From Nitrospira sp. SG-bin2 (GTDB lineage Bacteria > Nitrospirota > Nitrospiria > Nitrospirales > Nitrospiraceae): a DNA stretch of 64,000 nucleotides. Positions 14,958 to 23,841 of this stretch are shown here, piece after piece. The translations under genes and the position numbers were made by a program. The DNA lies in assembly GCA_002083405.1 (NCBI GenBank), contig LVWT01000049.1:248001-312000 (forward strand), given 5' to 3'. Position 1 is the stretch's first letter, and every line of letters begins with the position of its first letter. The notes beneath the pieces were generated by a model. It made no database searches. It saw nothing but the letters and a program-made list of their open reading frames with translations, and was not told where the DNA came from.

Positions 14958-17900
14958 ATGCAGCTGGAAGAGTTTCTGGAGCACAGCGCATCCCGGAGTC
15001 CGGACAAGCTTGCTCTCGTGGTCGGCGACCAGCGGATGACCTATCGAGAGCTCGATGCGCAGGCGAACGCCCTCGCTCATTCCCTAATCCAATTGGGGAT
15101 TCGTCGTGGCGATCGCGTCGTGGTCTGTCTGGACAGCTCCGTTGCATCCGTACTGTCCATTTTTGGCATACTGAAAGCCGGCGGAGTGTTTGTCGTGCTC
15201 GGCTCCGGCGTGAAGTTGGATAGACTTCTCTACAAATTAGGTAACAGCCGTGCAAGCGGCCTCATCGTGAGTCCGAGACGGCTCGGCGAAGTCTGTGGAG
15301 CGGCGCCGCGGCTGGAGCATCTGAAGACCATCATTGTCGCCGGACCGCTTCCGGAGGAGCGCTTTCCTGCGTCGTTGAACATTGTCTCCTTCGAAAAGTG
15401 TGTGGCGGAGGGGGATCGGAGTTGCCATCCGCCCAAACAAAATATTGACACGGATTTGGCGGCGTTGATCTATACATCTGCTTCCACAGGCAGCTCCAAG
15501 GGCGTCATGCTCACCCATCTGAACATGGTGACCGCCGCCACTTCCATTACCACCTACCTGGAGAATACGGAGGATGATGTCATTTTGAACGTACTGCCGT
15601 TGTCCTTCGATTACGGCCTGTATCAGGTATTGATGGGGTCTAAAGTCGGCGCCACGGTCATCCTGGAGAAATCATTCGCCTATCCGCATGGCATGCTGGA
15701 AAAAATTTCGAAAGAGCGTGTGACGGGATTCCCGATCGTCCCGACGATCGCTGCGATGCTGTTGGAGACGGATCTTGATACCTACGACTTCTCATCTCTG
15801 CGGTATGTCACCAACACCGGCGCAGCGTTGCCGACGGATCATATCAGACGGTTGTGTGAACGGTTTCCGCAGGCCAAGTTGTTCTCAATGTATGGCCTAA
15901 CCGAGTGCAAGCGGGTCTCCTATCTTCCGCCTGATCAATTGGCAACAAGGCCGACATCGGTAGGAAGGGGTATGCCGAATCAAGAGGTGTATCTTGTAGA
16001 CAGTGACGGGAATAGGATTGGGCGCGGATCTGTCGGAGAGTTGGTGGTCCGGGGTTCTCATGTCATGAAGGGCTATTGGGGCATGCCGGAGGATACCGCG
16101 CATGTACTCAAGCCTGGCCCATGGGGCGACGAACGGGTGTTGCACACCGGGGACTGGTTTCACATGGACGAAGAGGGGTATCTGTACTTCGTCGGCCGCA
16201 AGGACGACATGATCAAAACAGGCGGCAGAAAAGTGAGCCCTCGCGAGGTCGAAAACGTCCTGCAAAACATGGAGGAGATTGCCGAAGCAGCCGTGATCAG
16301 CCAGCCGGACGCCCGACTTGGTCATATTGTCAAAGCCGTAGTCCGGTTACGGCACGGAAAATCGATTGCACCGCAAGAGATCATTCAGTATTGCACGCCA
16401 CGCTTAGAAGACTTCATGGTTCCCAGGGTCGTGGACATCGTCCCGGTGTTGCCGAAGACTGAGAGCGGGAAGGTTGACAAGAGAGCGCTGGCGCAGCCGC
16501 ATGCGTCATTGCCGGTAAGGCAGGCAAGTGTCGGGCAAACGTTGCGCGTCGAGCAGGTGGTGGCTCGGACGATGGAGTCATATCGGCAAAAGACGGCGGT
16601 TATCTATCAAGGTCAACACTGGAGTTATGGCGAGCTGCGCAGAGCCGTCGATGCAAAAAAGAGCCGGTTAGAAGAGGCGGGGTTTTCCAGGATGGACCGG
16701 GCGATCGTGTGGATGGAAAACTCGCCCGACTACGTGGCCATGTATTTGGCCGTGCTGGAACTCGGCGGGATCGTCGTTGCGCTGCACCAGCAGACTACGA
16801 GGGAAGAGGTAGGCCGGATCATCCGTCATGTCGGCGCGGCAGGGCTGATTGTGTCTCCCACGATCAGGCAGTGGGCGATCGGAGATTTTGAGTCGGCCGG
16901 GCTCCGGTTCCTTCTTGCCGGGGACGACGTGCATCGCATGAATTATCGGGATTCTGGATTCAAGCCTCCCGAGGGATCGGCGCAAATCATCTATACGTCA
17001 GGATCGACCGGGAGACCCAAGGGCGTGGTCCTCACGCACAGGAACTTGATCGCGAATACGCGTTCGATTCTTGAGTATCTGCAATTGACGGCCGCCGACT
17101 CCGTCATGGCGGTATTGCCCTTCGTGTATGCCTATGGCAATTCGGTCATGCTGACGCATCTGTTTGTCGGCGGTACGCTCGTGATCGAAAACAACATGCT
17201 CTATCCTCACGTGATGCTCGATGGCATGATCAAGACGGGCGTGACCGGTTTTTCAGGCGTATCCAGCACCTATGCCATTATTCTGAATCAGTCGAATCTC
17301 AAGTCGTACGCCTTTCCCGCCTTGCGCTATCTCACCCATGCAGGCGGCCCGATGCCGTCCGAACTGTTGGGCCGGATTCGAAGTGCGTTCTCCAATCCAC
17401 GCATCTTTCTTATGTATGGTCAGACGGAGGCCTCTGCTCGATTGACGTATCTTCCTCCGGATCTGCTGGACGTCAAGAAAGGGTCTGCGGGACGAGCTAT
17501 TCCCGGCGTGACTCTCAGGATCGTGAAGGAGGGAGGCGAAACGGCGCGTCCCGGTGAAGTGGGAGAAGTCTGCGCCTATGGCGACAACATCATGCACGGA
17601 TACTGGCAGGATCCTGAATTGACGGCCGGAGTGCTTCATGAGGGATGGTTGCATACGGGAGATCTGGGGCGTCTGGACGAAGAGGGATTTTTGACGATTG
17701 AGGGGCGTAATAATGAGATGATCAAATCCGGTGCCTATCGAATCAGCCCTACTGAGATTGAAGAGGTGCTGTTGCAGCATCCGCAGATTCATGAGGCCGG
17801 AGTGGTCGGGATCGATGATCCTATATTGGGACAAAGGATCTGCGCAGTGGTGACGCTCAAGGAGCCTGAGGCTGTCACCAATCAGGATTTGATGGCCTAC

Positions 17901-18050
17901 TGTGCCCAACGGCTCGTGCAGTACAAGCGGCCGAGAGTCATTGCCGTAATTCCGGCGCTACCAAAGTCACCGTCCGGCAAGGTCTTGAGGCAGCAACTTC
18001 GTCAGATCGGGATGAGTCATTCTCCGGTGACGGCTCCTGCCTCGTTGTAG
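14958..18050 (+). CDS. Double AMP-forming acyl-CoA/ACP ligase (tandem fusion)
   Basis: Cytoplasmic protein of 1030 residues built from two complete adenylation modules. Module 1 (about 1-515): YTSASTGSSKGVMLTH (about 172-187), MYGLTE (about 311), HTGDWFHMDEEGYLYFVGRK (about 396), and the catalytic lysine motif ESGKVDKRAL (about 500). Module 2 (about 545-1020): YTSGSTGRPKGVVLTH (about 678), MYGQTE (about 818), HTGDLGRLDEEGFLTIEGR (about 898), SPSGKVLRQQL (about 1003). Single-module ligases of about 520 residues are the norm in XrtA loci. No carrier or condensation domain lies between the modules, so this is not a typical NRPS. Each module could activate a different acid, the ACP upstream being the likely acceptor. 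Confidence 0.9.
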   Translation: MQLEEFLEHSASRSPDKLALVVGDQRMTYRELDAQANALAHSLIQLGIRRGDRVVVCLDSSVASVLSIFGILKAGGVFVVLGSGVKLDRLLYKLGNSRASGLIVSPRRLGEVCGAAPRLEHLKTIIVAGPLPEERFPASLNIVSFEKCVAEGDRSCHPPKQNIDTDLAALIYTSASTGSSKGVMLTHLNMVTAATSITTYLENTEDDVILNVLPLSFDYGLYQVLMGSKVGATVILEKSFAYPHGMLEKISKERVTGFPIVPTIAAMLLETDLDTYDFSSLRYVTNTGAALPTDHIRRLCERFPQAKLFSMYGLTECKRVSYLPPDQLATRPTSVGRGMPNQEVYLVDSDGNRIGRGSVGELVVRGSHVMKGYWGMPEDTAHVLKPGPWGDERVLHTGDWFHMDEEGYLYFVGRKDDMIKTGGRKVSPREVENVLQNMEEIAEAAVISQPDARLGHIVKAVVRLRHGKSIAPQEIIQYCTPRLEDFMVPRVVDIVPVLPKTESGKVDKRALAQPHASLPVRQASVGQTLRVEQVVARTMESYRQKTAVIYQGQHWSYGELRRAVDAKKSRLEEAGFSRMDRAIVWMENSPDYVAMYLAVLELGGIVVALHQQTTREEVGRIIRHVGAAGLIVSPTIRQWAIGDFESAGLRFLLAGDDVHRMNYRDSGFKPPEGSAQIIYTSGSTGRPKGVVLTHRNLIANTRSILEYLQLTAADSVMAVLPFVYAYGNSVMLTHLFVGGTLVIENNMLYPHVMLDGMIKTGVTGFSGVSSTYAIILNQSNLKSYAFPALRYLTHAGGPMPSELLGRIRSAFSNPRIFLMYGQTEASARLTYLPPDLLDVKKGSAGRAIPGVTLRIVKEGGETARPGEVGEVCAYGDNIMHGYWQDPELTAGVLHEGWLHTGDLGRLDEEGFLTIEGRNNEMIKSGAYRISPTEIEEVLLQHPQIHEAGVVGIDDPILGQRICAVVTLKEPEAVTNQDLMAYCAQRLVQYKRPRVIAVIPALPKSPSGKVLRQQLRQIGMSHSPVTAPASL

Positions 18051-18182
18051 TGCGGTTGGAACAAGAGCTTTTCAACGGAACAGGAACAGAGAGTAAAGGG
18101 ACGAAGGCGAGACGATAAGTAACAGACATGCCGTCGCCGGTAGTATGTCAAACAGGGCAGAAACTCTTCGAGGAGGCAGATA

Positions 18183-19184
18183 ATGTCGCAAGGGCAGGGT
18201 ATGTTTTCGGCGGATCACTTGAAGCTTGATGGAGAGAAAGAGGCGGCGCGTATCAGCGCGTTTATTCGAGAGGGTGTGTTCAAGCAATTACGGCGGAAGG
18301 GGATTGTCGTAGGGCTTTCGGGAGGGATTGACAGCAGCACGGTGGCGGCGCTGGCTGTGCATGCCCTGGGTGCGGATCGCGTCGTTGGTATCTTCATGCC
18401 GGAATCAGATTCCTCAGACGACAGTTTGAGGTTGGGACAGCAGCTGGCAAAGAAGCTGGGTATCAGGACGTATAAGGAAGATATTTCCGGTATTCTCAAC
18501 GGCGCGAACTGTTATCGGCGACGCGACGAGGCGATCAAGGCCGTGGTGCCCGAGTACCATGCCGGCTACAAATCCAAGCTGGTGCTCTCGTCGCTCGACA
18601 GCTCGGAATTTAGAATTTCCTACGTAGTCGTGCAATCGCCTGAAGGGGTCCAGAGCAAGGTGCGGCTGACGGCCGACGCGTTTCTGGCGCTGGTCGCCGC
18701 AACGAACTTCAAGCAGCGTACCCGAAAGATGATGGAATACTACTATGCCGACCGGTTTCTGTACGCCGTGGCCGGGACCCCGAACCGGTTGGAGTACGAT
18801 CAAGGCTTCTTCGTGAAGAACGGAGACGGCTCTGCCGACATCAAGCCGATCGCACACCTCTATAAGACGCAGGTGTATCAGATGGCCGGGTTCCTCGGTG
18901 TTCCGGACGAAATCCTCAAACGCCCGCCGACGACGGACACCTATTCATTGGCACAGTCGCAGGAAGAGTTCTATTTCTCACTGCCCTACGACAAAATGGA
19001 TCTTTGTCTGTACGGCAAGGATCATCAACTTCCGGCATCAATAGTTGCGGGGGCAATGGCGGTGACTGAAGCGCAAGTCGAGCGGGTCTACCGTGACATT
19101 GATGCCAAACGCGCTGTTGCGCACTATTTGCACATGGAGCCGTTACTCATCGAACCGATCGGCACAGGCGGACCGCGCCACTAG
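18183..19184 (+). CDS. nadE: NAD synthase (ammonia-dependent type, NadE-like)
   Basis: Protein of 333 residues, longer than the usual 270-280 of ammonia-dependent NadE. It has the N-type ATP pyrophosphatase loop LSGGIDSS (46-53), then GTPNRLEYDQGFF and DIKPIAHLYKTQVY, and the C-terminal PPTTDTY segment. It would amidate nicotinic acid adenine dinucleotide to NAD. There is no N-terminal nitrilase domain for glutamine. AGGAGG is at 18171-18176. Placement next to exosortase is odd for a housekeeping enzyme: either it is a passenger, or the ATP-dependent amidation activity works on a polymer precursor. The extra 50-60 residues (about 110-165) could reflect another substrate. Confidence 0.8.
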   Translation: MSQGQGMFSADHLKLDGEKEAARISAFIREGVFKQLRRKGIVVGLSGGIDSSTVAALAVHALGADRVVGIFMPESDSSDDSLRLGQQLAKKLGIRTYKEDISGILNGANCYRRRDEAIKAVVPEYHAGYKSKLVLSSLDSSEFRISYVVVQSPEGVQSKVRLTADAFLALVAATNFKQRTRKMMEYYYADRFLYAVAGTPNRLEYDQGFFVKNGDGSADIKPIAHLYKTQVYQMAGFLGVPDEILKRPPTTDTYSLAQSQEEFYFSLPYDKMDLCLYGKDHQLPASIVAGAMAVTEAQVERVYRDIDAKRAVAHYLHMEPLLIEPIGTGGPRH

Positions 19185-19200
19185 CGATGTCGTGCCCGTG

Positions 19201-20754
19201 ATGAAGCCTGCGATCCCCTCTCTGCTTATGACTCCTACATCTGTCGAAGCAAGTGTGTCCGACTGCCGGGTGCAGATCATGGGTGCCTGTGTGGCTGCGG
19301 CCTTCTTGCTTTGCTATGCCCCGGTACTGCTGGGAATGGTCAGCCAATGGTGGAATATTTCATTTTATTCGTATGCATTCTTGGTCCCGGTCGTCAGCGC
19401 GTATCTTGTCTGGATCAGGCGAGACCGGATCCTGGGGATCATGCCTCGACCGAACTATGGAGGCGGGGCTGTCCTCATTACAGCAGGGCTTGCAGCGCTT
19501 GTCACCGGACAATTAGGCGGGATTCAGGCGTTTCAGCAGGTGTCTCTTCTCATTACCCTTCCGGGCGTCGTGCTGTGGCTGTTTGGAAACGCGGTGCTCA
19601 AAACACTTGTGCTGCCCATTTCATTTTTGTGGTTCATGCTGCCGATTTGGGAAGCCCTTGCCGATCCGCTCCATGTGCCATTCCAGGTCTTCTCGGCGAA
19701 TCTGGGGGTGATGTTCCTGAGAGGCATCGGCATACCGGTTTTTCAGGACGGGGTCTTTATCTATCTTCCGAACATCACGCTCGAAGTAGCGCGTGCGTGC
19801 AGCGGCGTCAACTATCTGATCGCGGTCCTCGCCACCTCGATCCCGCTGGCAACGATCGTCTTGACTGCTGTGTGGAAGCGGGTCGTTCTCGTCCTGCTGG
19901 CCATGGCCGTTTCGGCATTAGCCAATAGCCTGCGTGTGGCCCTCATCGGCATGCTTGCATATTATGATTTGAGTGGTGACCTTCATGGGCCGTACCATAT
20001 TTTGCATGGAGTATTTGTCTCCTTGATCGGCTACGGCGTCATATTCGGAGGCTTGTGGGTGCTCTCACGAGGCCAGCAGCCGGTCGTATATGCCGGGTCC
20101 GGGAGGTTGTGGAATTTCAGCTGGGATCAGGTGCGGATCGCCTGGATTGGGCTCGCGATGTTTCTCGCACTGGCTGGAGTGTTGCGGTATGTCGATCAGT
20201 CGCAACCAATTCCTCTCAAGCAGAGTCTGAGAGAATTCTCCCTGGAGAACGCCGGCTGGATCGGGAAAGAAGTCCTTCCGGTCGAGAAAATCCAAGGTAC
20301 GGACCAGAGCATCTCGCGAGTCTATCATGCCCTTTCCGGAGAGGACGCCCGGCTGTCTCTCTGGTATTTTGAATCCCAAACGCAGGGGAAGGAACTAGTT
20401 TCTCCGGGGACAGCCAAACTACACGCGGGTGCGAGGAGGGTGAGGCTCAGTATTGGAGCACAGAGAGAAGTGGAACTCAATCGACGGTTCATTCATGACG
20501 GGGATCGCGCTCAAATGGTTCTGTTCTGGTATGACCTCAATGGCCGCATCCTGGCAAACCCGCAGATGGTGAAGCTCTATACGGCATATGACGCCGTGGT
20601 CCATGGGCGAACAAACGGGGCGCTGATCCGGGTGTCAGCTGACCTTCCATCGGACGACCAGGCAGGGAGGAACCAGGCAGCCGAGATCCTTGCGAAATTC
20701 ATTGGGGCACTCTACACCGGACTCGATCGCCATCTTCCCGATCCTACTGACTGA
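19201..20754 (+). CDS. xrtA: Exosortase A fused to EpsI domain (XrtA-EpsI)
   Basis: Polytopic inner-membrane cysteine transpeptidase-like protein, 517 residues. About eight hydrophobic segments fill residues 20-320. The catalytic triad of exosortases is visible: Cys200 in ARACSGVNYL, Arg245 in ANSLRVALIG, and His266 in GPYHILHG. The C-terminal third (about 325-510) is the periplasmic EpsI domain (ENAGWIGKE, LSLWYFESQ). Exosortase A processes PEP-CTERM proteins and is linked with exopolysaccharide loci; EpsI was first named from polymer synthesis loci. Start ATG 19201 lies 16 nt after nadE; GTG 19198 is also possible. Upstream in-frame starts lie inside nadE. Confidence 0.92.
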   Translation: MKPAIPSLLMTPTSVEASVSDCRVQIMGACVAAAFLLCYAPVLLGMVSQWWNISFYSYAFLVPVVSAYLVWIRRDRILGIMPRPNYGGGAVLITAGLAALVTGQLGGIQAFQQVSLLITLPGVVLWLFGNAVLKTLVLPISFLWFMLPIWEALADPLHVPFQVFSANLGVMFLRGIGIPVFQDGVFIYLPNITLEVARACSGVNYLIAVLATSIPLATIVLTAVWKRVVLVLLAMAVSALANSLRVALIGMLAYYDLSGDLHGPYHILHGVFVSLIGYGVIFGGLWVLSRGQQPVVYAGSGRLWNFSWDQVRIAWIGLAMFLALAGVLRYVDQSQPIPLKQSLREFSLENAGWIGKEVLPVEKIQGTDQSISRVYHALSGEDARLSLWYFESQTQGKELVSPGTAKLHAGARRVRLSIGAQREVELNRRFIHDGDRAQMVLFWYDLNGRILANPQMVKLYTAYDAVVHGRTNGALIRVSADLPSDDQAGRNQAAEILAKFIGALYTGLDRHLPDPTD

Positions 20755-20805
20755 AGAGGTGGTTTTTCCGAATGCCGCTTCATGCCTGACAGGGAGAGTG
20801 TCTGT

Positions 20806-21516
20806 ATGACTGCGAAGACGATGTGGGATCGATTGGCGGGGAAACGCGTGTGTTTCGGCCACCAGTCAGTGGGCGCCGACATGATGAACGAACTCTCCGC
20901 ACTCGGCGACGGGCGTCTGGATATTGTCGAAAGTTGTGACCCGGAGGACTTTCAGCGTCCGGTGTTCGCGCATTTTCGGGTGGGGGAGAATCGCGATCCA
21001 CAATCGAAGTGCCGGGCGTTTGCCCAAGTCATCGACAACGGGGTGGGGGCGCAGGTTGATATCGCCCTATTCAAGTTCTGTTACGTGGATATAACGGCAG
21101 GGACCGATGTCGATGAACTGTTCCAGACGTATCAAGGCATCATGAACTCTCTGAGCCATCGCTATCCGAAGGTTGGGTTCTTCCATGTCACCGTGCCGCT
21201 GAGGCAAGTCGGTGACGGGTGGCTGGGATGGTTACGTGAAAAGAGTGGAAGATTTGATCAGGAACGGGACAATCAGATTCGGAGACATCTGTTCAACCAA
21301 AAGCTGCGCAGCGCCTACGGAACATCCGGCAGGCTCTTCGATCTTGCAAAGGAGGAGGCGACCTATCCGGATGGGCGCTCCGCATGCTTCCGCCACCGTG
21401 GGGAAGCTGTTCCGAATCTCGTGTCTGCCTATACCGACGACGGGGGCCATTTGAACCGGCAGGCGGCGAAAGATATTGCGGGGCGATTGCTGGCCTGCCT
21501 GAGTGCGGTGGACTAA
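20806..21516 (+). CDS. SGNH/GDSL-like hydrolase, cytoplasmic-looking
   Basis: Protein of 236 residues. Near the start is FGHQSVG, which replaces the usual GDS block; an ALFKFCYVD strand follows, and the end has TDDGGHLN, resembling the DxxH block of SGNH esterases. No signal peptide is seen with ATG 20806, which has AGGGAGAG 7 nt upstream. ATG 20782 would add eight residues without changing this. The catalytic Ser would be in GHQSVG (inference). The gene stands between exosortase and the FemAB gene, which suggests a role in adding or removing an ester on the polymer or its precursor. Confidence 0.6.
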   Translation: MTAKTMWDRLAGKRVCFGHQSVGADMMNELSALGDGRLDIVESCDPEDFQRPVFAHFRVGENRDPQSKCRAFAQVIDNGVGAQVDIALFKFCYVDITAGTDVDELFQTYQGIMNSLSHRYPKVGFFHVTVPLRQVGDGWLGWLREKSGRFDQERDNQIRRHLFNQKLRSAYGTSGRLFDLAKEEATYPDGRSACFRHRGEAVPNLVSAYTDDGGHLNRQAAKDIAGRLLACLSAVD

Positions 21517-21553
21517 CATCTACATTGTACGTGGAGAGACAAGGACATTCACC

Positions 21554-22582
21554 ATGAACGTTATTCGCTGTGATGAGAGCCATGCTCAGGCCTGGGATGA
21601 GTATGTGTCGCGCCATGAACAGGGGTCGTTCTATCACCTGTTCGGGTGGAAGCGGGTGAATGAATCATCGTTCGGACACCAGACGTATTATCTGGCGGCG
21701 ATGGACGAAGGGCGTGTTCGTGGCGTGTTTCCCCTGGTCTATCTGACGGGCGGTTTCTTCGGGAAAATCCTCTGCTCGCTTCCGTTTGTGAACTATGGCG
21801 GGCCCTGCGCTGACGATCCTATGATCGACCAACTGCTCCTGGACGAGGCAAGGAGGATCGTCGAACAGCAGGGGATCAAGTATCTGGAGATCCGCAGCAT
21901 GCGAAAGCTGGGCGGAGATCTGCCGACCTCCGATCATAAGGTCAGTATCACGCTCACTCTCGATCAGAATCCGGACACGCTGTGGAATGCCTTTAAGACC
22001 GGACATCGCAATAATATTCGTCGAGCCTACAAACGAGGGCTGACTGTCAGGAGCGGAGGGATCGAGCTGCTCGATACGTTCTACGACATCTTGAGCGAGA
22101 GCTGGCGCAATCTGGGGACCCCGCTCTATCAGAAGGGCTATTTTGAATGCCTGATGAAGACGTTTCCGCAAGAGACGAAGATCTTTGTGCTTGACCATGA
22201 GGGAGCGCCTGTATCGTCAGCCTTGAACGGGCACTTCCGGGGCGTCGTCGAAGGAATGTGGCTGGGCGCCTTACCGAAAGCCCGCGAGGTAGAGTCGAGT
22301 TATGTGCTCTATTGGGAGATGACCAAGGATGCCTGTGAGCGGGGCTATCAGCTGTATCACCTTGGGCGGTCCACGGTGGATTCGGGCGGTGAGGCGTTCA
22401 AGAAAAAGTGGAATACGTTTCCGACACAACTCTACTGGCAGTACATCGTCAAGAGTGGGCAGCCGATCCCGCAACTCAATGTCGGCAATCCCAAATTCCG
22501 GCTGGCGATGGATGCCTGGAAGAAGCTTCCTCTGCCGATAACCCGCGTCATCGGTCCGTGGTTGGCAAAAGGGATTCCGTAA
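21554..22582 (+). CDS. FemAB-family protein, XrtA-associated
   Basis: Protein of 342 residues with the duplicated GNAT-like fold of FemAB peptidyltransferases: an N-terminal half with SFYHLFGWKRV, and a C-terminal half with GHRNNIRRAYKRGL and LYHLGRSTVDSGGEAFKKKW, the last very typical of the XrtA-associated FemAB family. Classical FemAB enzymes transfer amino acids from tRNA to a lipid-linked precursor, so this one may aminoacylate or acylate a polymer sugar (inference). ATG 21554 follows AAGGAC (21541-21546). Confidence 0.85.
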   Translation: MNVIRCDESHAQAWDEYVSRHEQGSFYHLFGWKRVNESSFGHQTYYLAAMDEGRVRGVFPLVYLTGGFFGKILCSLPFVNYGGPCADDPMIDQLLLDEARRIVEQQGIKYLEIRSMRKLGGDLPTSDHKVSITLTLDQNPDTLWNAFKTGHRNNIRRAYKRGLTVRSGGIELLDTFYDILSESWRNLGTPLYQKGYFECLMKTFPQETKIFVLDHEGAPVSSALNGHFRGVVEGMWLGALPKAREVESSYVLYWEMTKDACERGYQLYHLGRSTVDSGGEAFKKKWNTFPTQLYWQYIVKSGQPIPQLNVGNPKFRLAMDAWKKLPLPITRVIGPWLAKGIP

Positions 22583-22599
22583 GCCTGTCTTTCGTCAGC

Positions 22600-23841
22600 A
22601 TGGAAAATCAAAAGCGCATTCCTATGACCAGCAGATTTCGATTCGTGCCCCCGGCCGGTACGCCGGTCAGTGTGGCCGATGTGCTGAGCAGCGTCGGCGC
22701 GGCATTGACCCGAGGCGATGCGGTGCAACAGTTCAAGCGAGATCTTCGCGCGTATGTCGGCGTGCGGTTTTGCGAACTTGTGTCTACCGGCCGTGCGGCG
22801 ATGACCTTGGCGTTGCTTGCGTTGAAGGCTTTGGACGGAGGACGACGCAATGAAGTGGTCATCCCGTCCTATACCTGTTTCTCCGTGCCGTCGTCCATCG
22901 TCAAGGCCGGACTCAAAGTGAGGCTTGCCGATGTTGATCCTGTCACACTCGATTTTGCGCCGGGCGAAATAGAACGGCTTGATGGGGCGCGTGTCCTGGC
23001 AGTCGTGGCCACCAACCTCTACGGGTTTCCGAACGATCTTGCCGCAATCACCAAACTGGCCCGCGAACGCGGCATGTATGTGGTGGACGATGCCGCTCAG
23101 TGTCTCGGCGCATCGATCGGCGGTCGCCAGTGCGGAACCTGGGGCGATGTCGGCCTCTATAGTTTCGATAAAGGCAAGAACGTGACCTCGATCGACGGCG
23201 GAGTGCTGGTGACGAATTCAGAGCCTGTTGCGGAGGCGATAGCGCAACAGACGTATGGGCTGCGAGGGTGCACGGCCGCCGAATCTGCCGCCCATCTGGT
23301 GAAACTGTTGGTGTATGCCGCGCTGTTGCATCCACGAAGATACTGGCTGCCCAATTCGCTGCCGTTTCTCGGGCTGGGCACGACAGCCTATCGGACCGAT
23401 TATCCGCTGGCGCAGTACGACGAATGGATGGCGCCGATGGGGCATCGGCTGCTCGGCCGGCTTGATGCCACGACTGCGCGGCGCCGTGCGAATGCGGAAC
23501 GATATGAGCGGCTGTTGCCCTGGGGACCTAAACTTCAAGCCATTGTGCCACGGCGAGGGGCCGTGCCGGCCTATCTCAGATTTCCGGTGCTGATTCATCC
23601 TGAATATCGGGATCCGGTGCTGACGGCGCTTCGCGCGAACGGAATCGGTGCGACAGCTTCATACCCGACAGCGATCAGCGATGTCCCGGCGTTAAAAAGT
23701 GATCTCAGGGCGGGCGATTGGAAGGGCATAGGGGGACAGGAGATCGCACGGCGAATCCTGACCCTTCCAACACACGGATATGTGACAGATCAGGATCAGG
23801 ACAGGATTGTGAAAGTTATTGCAAACGTACTGAGTGCGTAA
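22600..23841 (+). CDS. DegT/DnrJ/EryC1 family aminotransferase
   Basis: PLP-dependent sugar aminotransferase fold, 413 residues. VDDAAQCLGA carries the Asp that contacts the PLP ring nitrogen. The Schiff-base lysine lies in YSFDKGKNVTSIDGG, most likely the second Lys. It would aminate a keto-sugar nucleotide to give an amino sugar. ATG 22600 and ATG 22624 are both possible; the family often begins near the latter. An in-frame opening further upstream overlaps the femAB gene and is not the start. Its stop overlaps the GTG of the next gene. Confidence 0.85.
   Translation: MENQKRIPMTSRFRFVPPAGTPVSVADVLSSVGAALTRGDAVQQFKRDLRAYVGVRFCELVSTGRAAMTLALLALKALDGGRRNEVVIPSYTCFSVPSSIVKAGLKVRLADVDPVTLDFAPGEIERLDGARVLAVVATNLYGFPNDLAAITKLARERGMYVVDDAAQCLGASIGGRQCGTWGDVGLYSFDKGKNVTSIDGGVLVTNSEPVAEAIAQQTYGLRGCTAAESAAHLVKLLVYAALLHPRRYWLPNSLPFLGLGTTAYRTDYPLAQYDEWMAPMGHRLLGRLDATTARRRANAERYERLLPWGPKLQAIVPRRGAVPAYLRFPVLIHPEYRDPVLTALRANGIGATASYPTAISDVPALKSDLRAGDWKGIGGQEIARRILTLPTHGYVTDQDQDRIVKVIANVLSA

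Noticed and set aside
18136..18147. ops-like word GCCGGTAGTATG before nadE
   Set aside because: 9 of 12 matches with changes inside the core; expected by chance at this level in a locus of this size.
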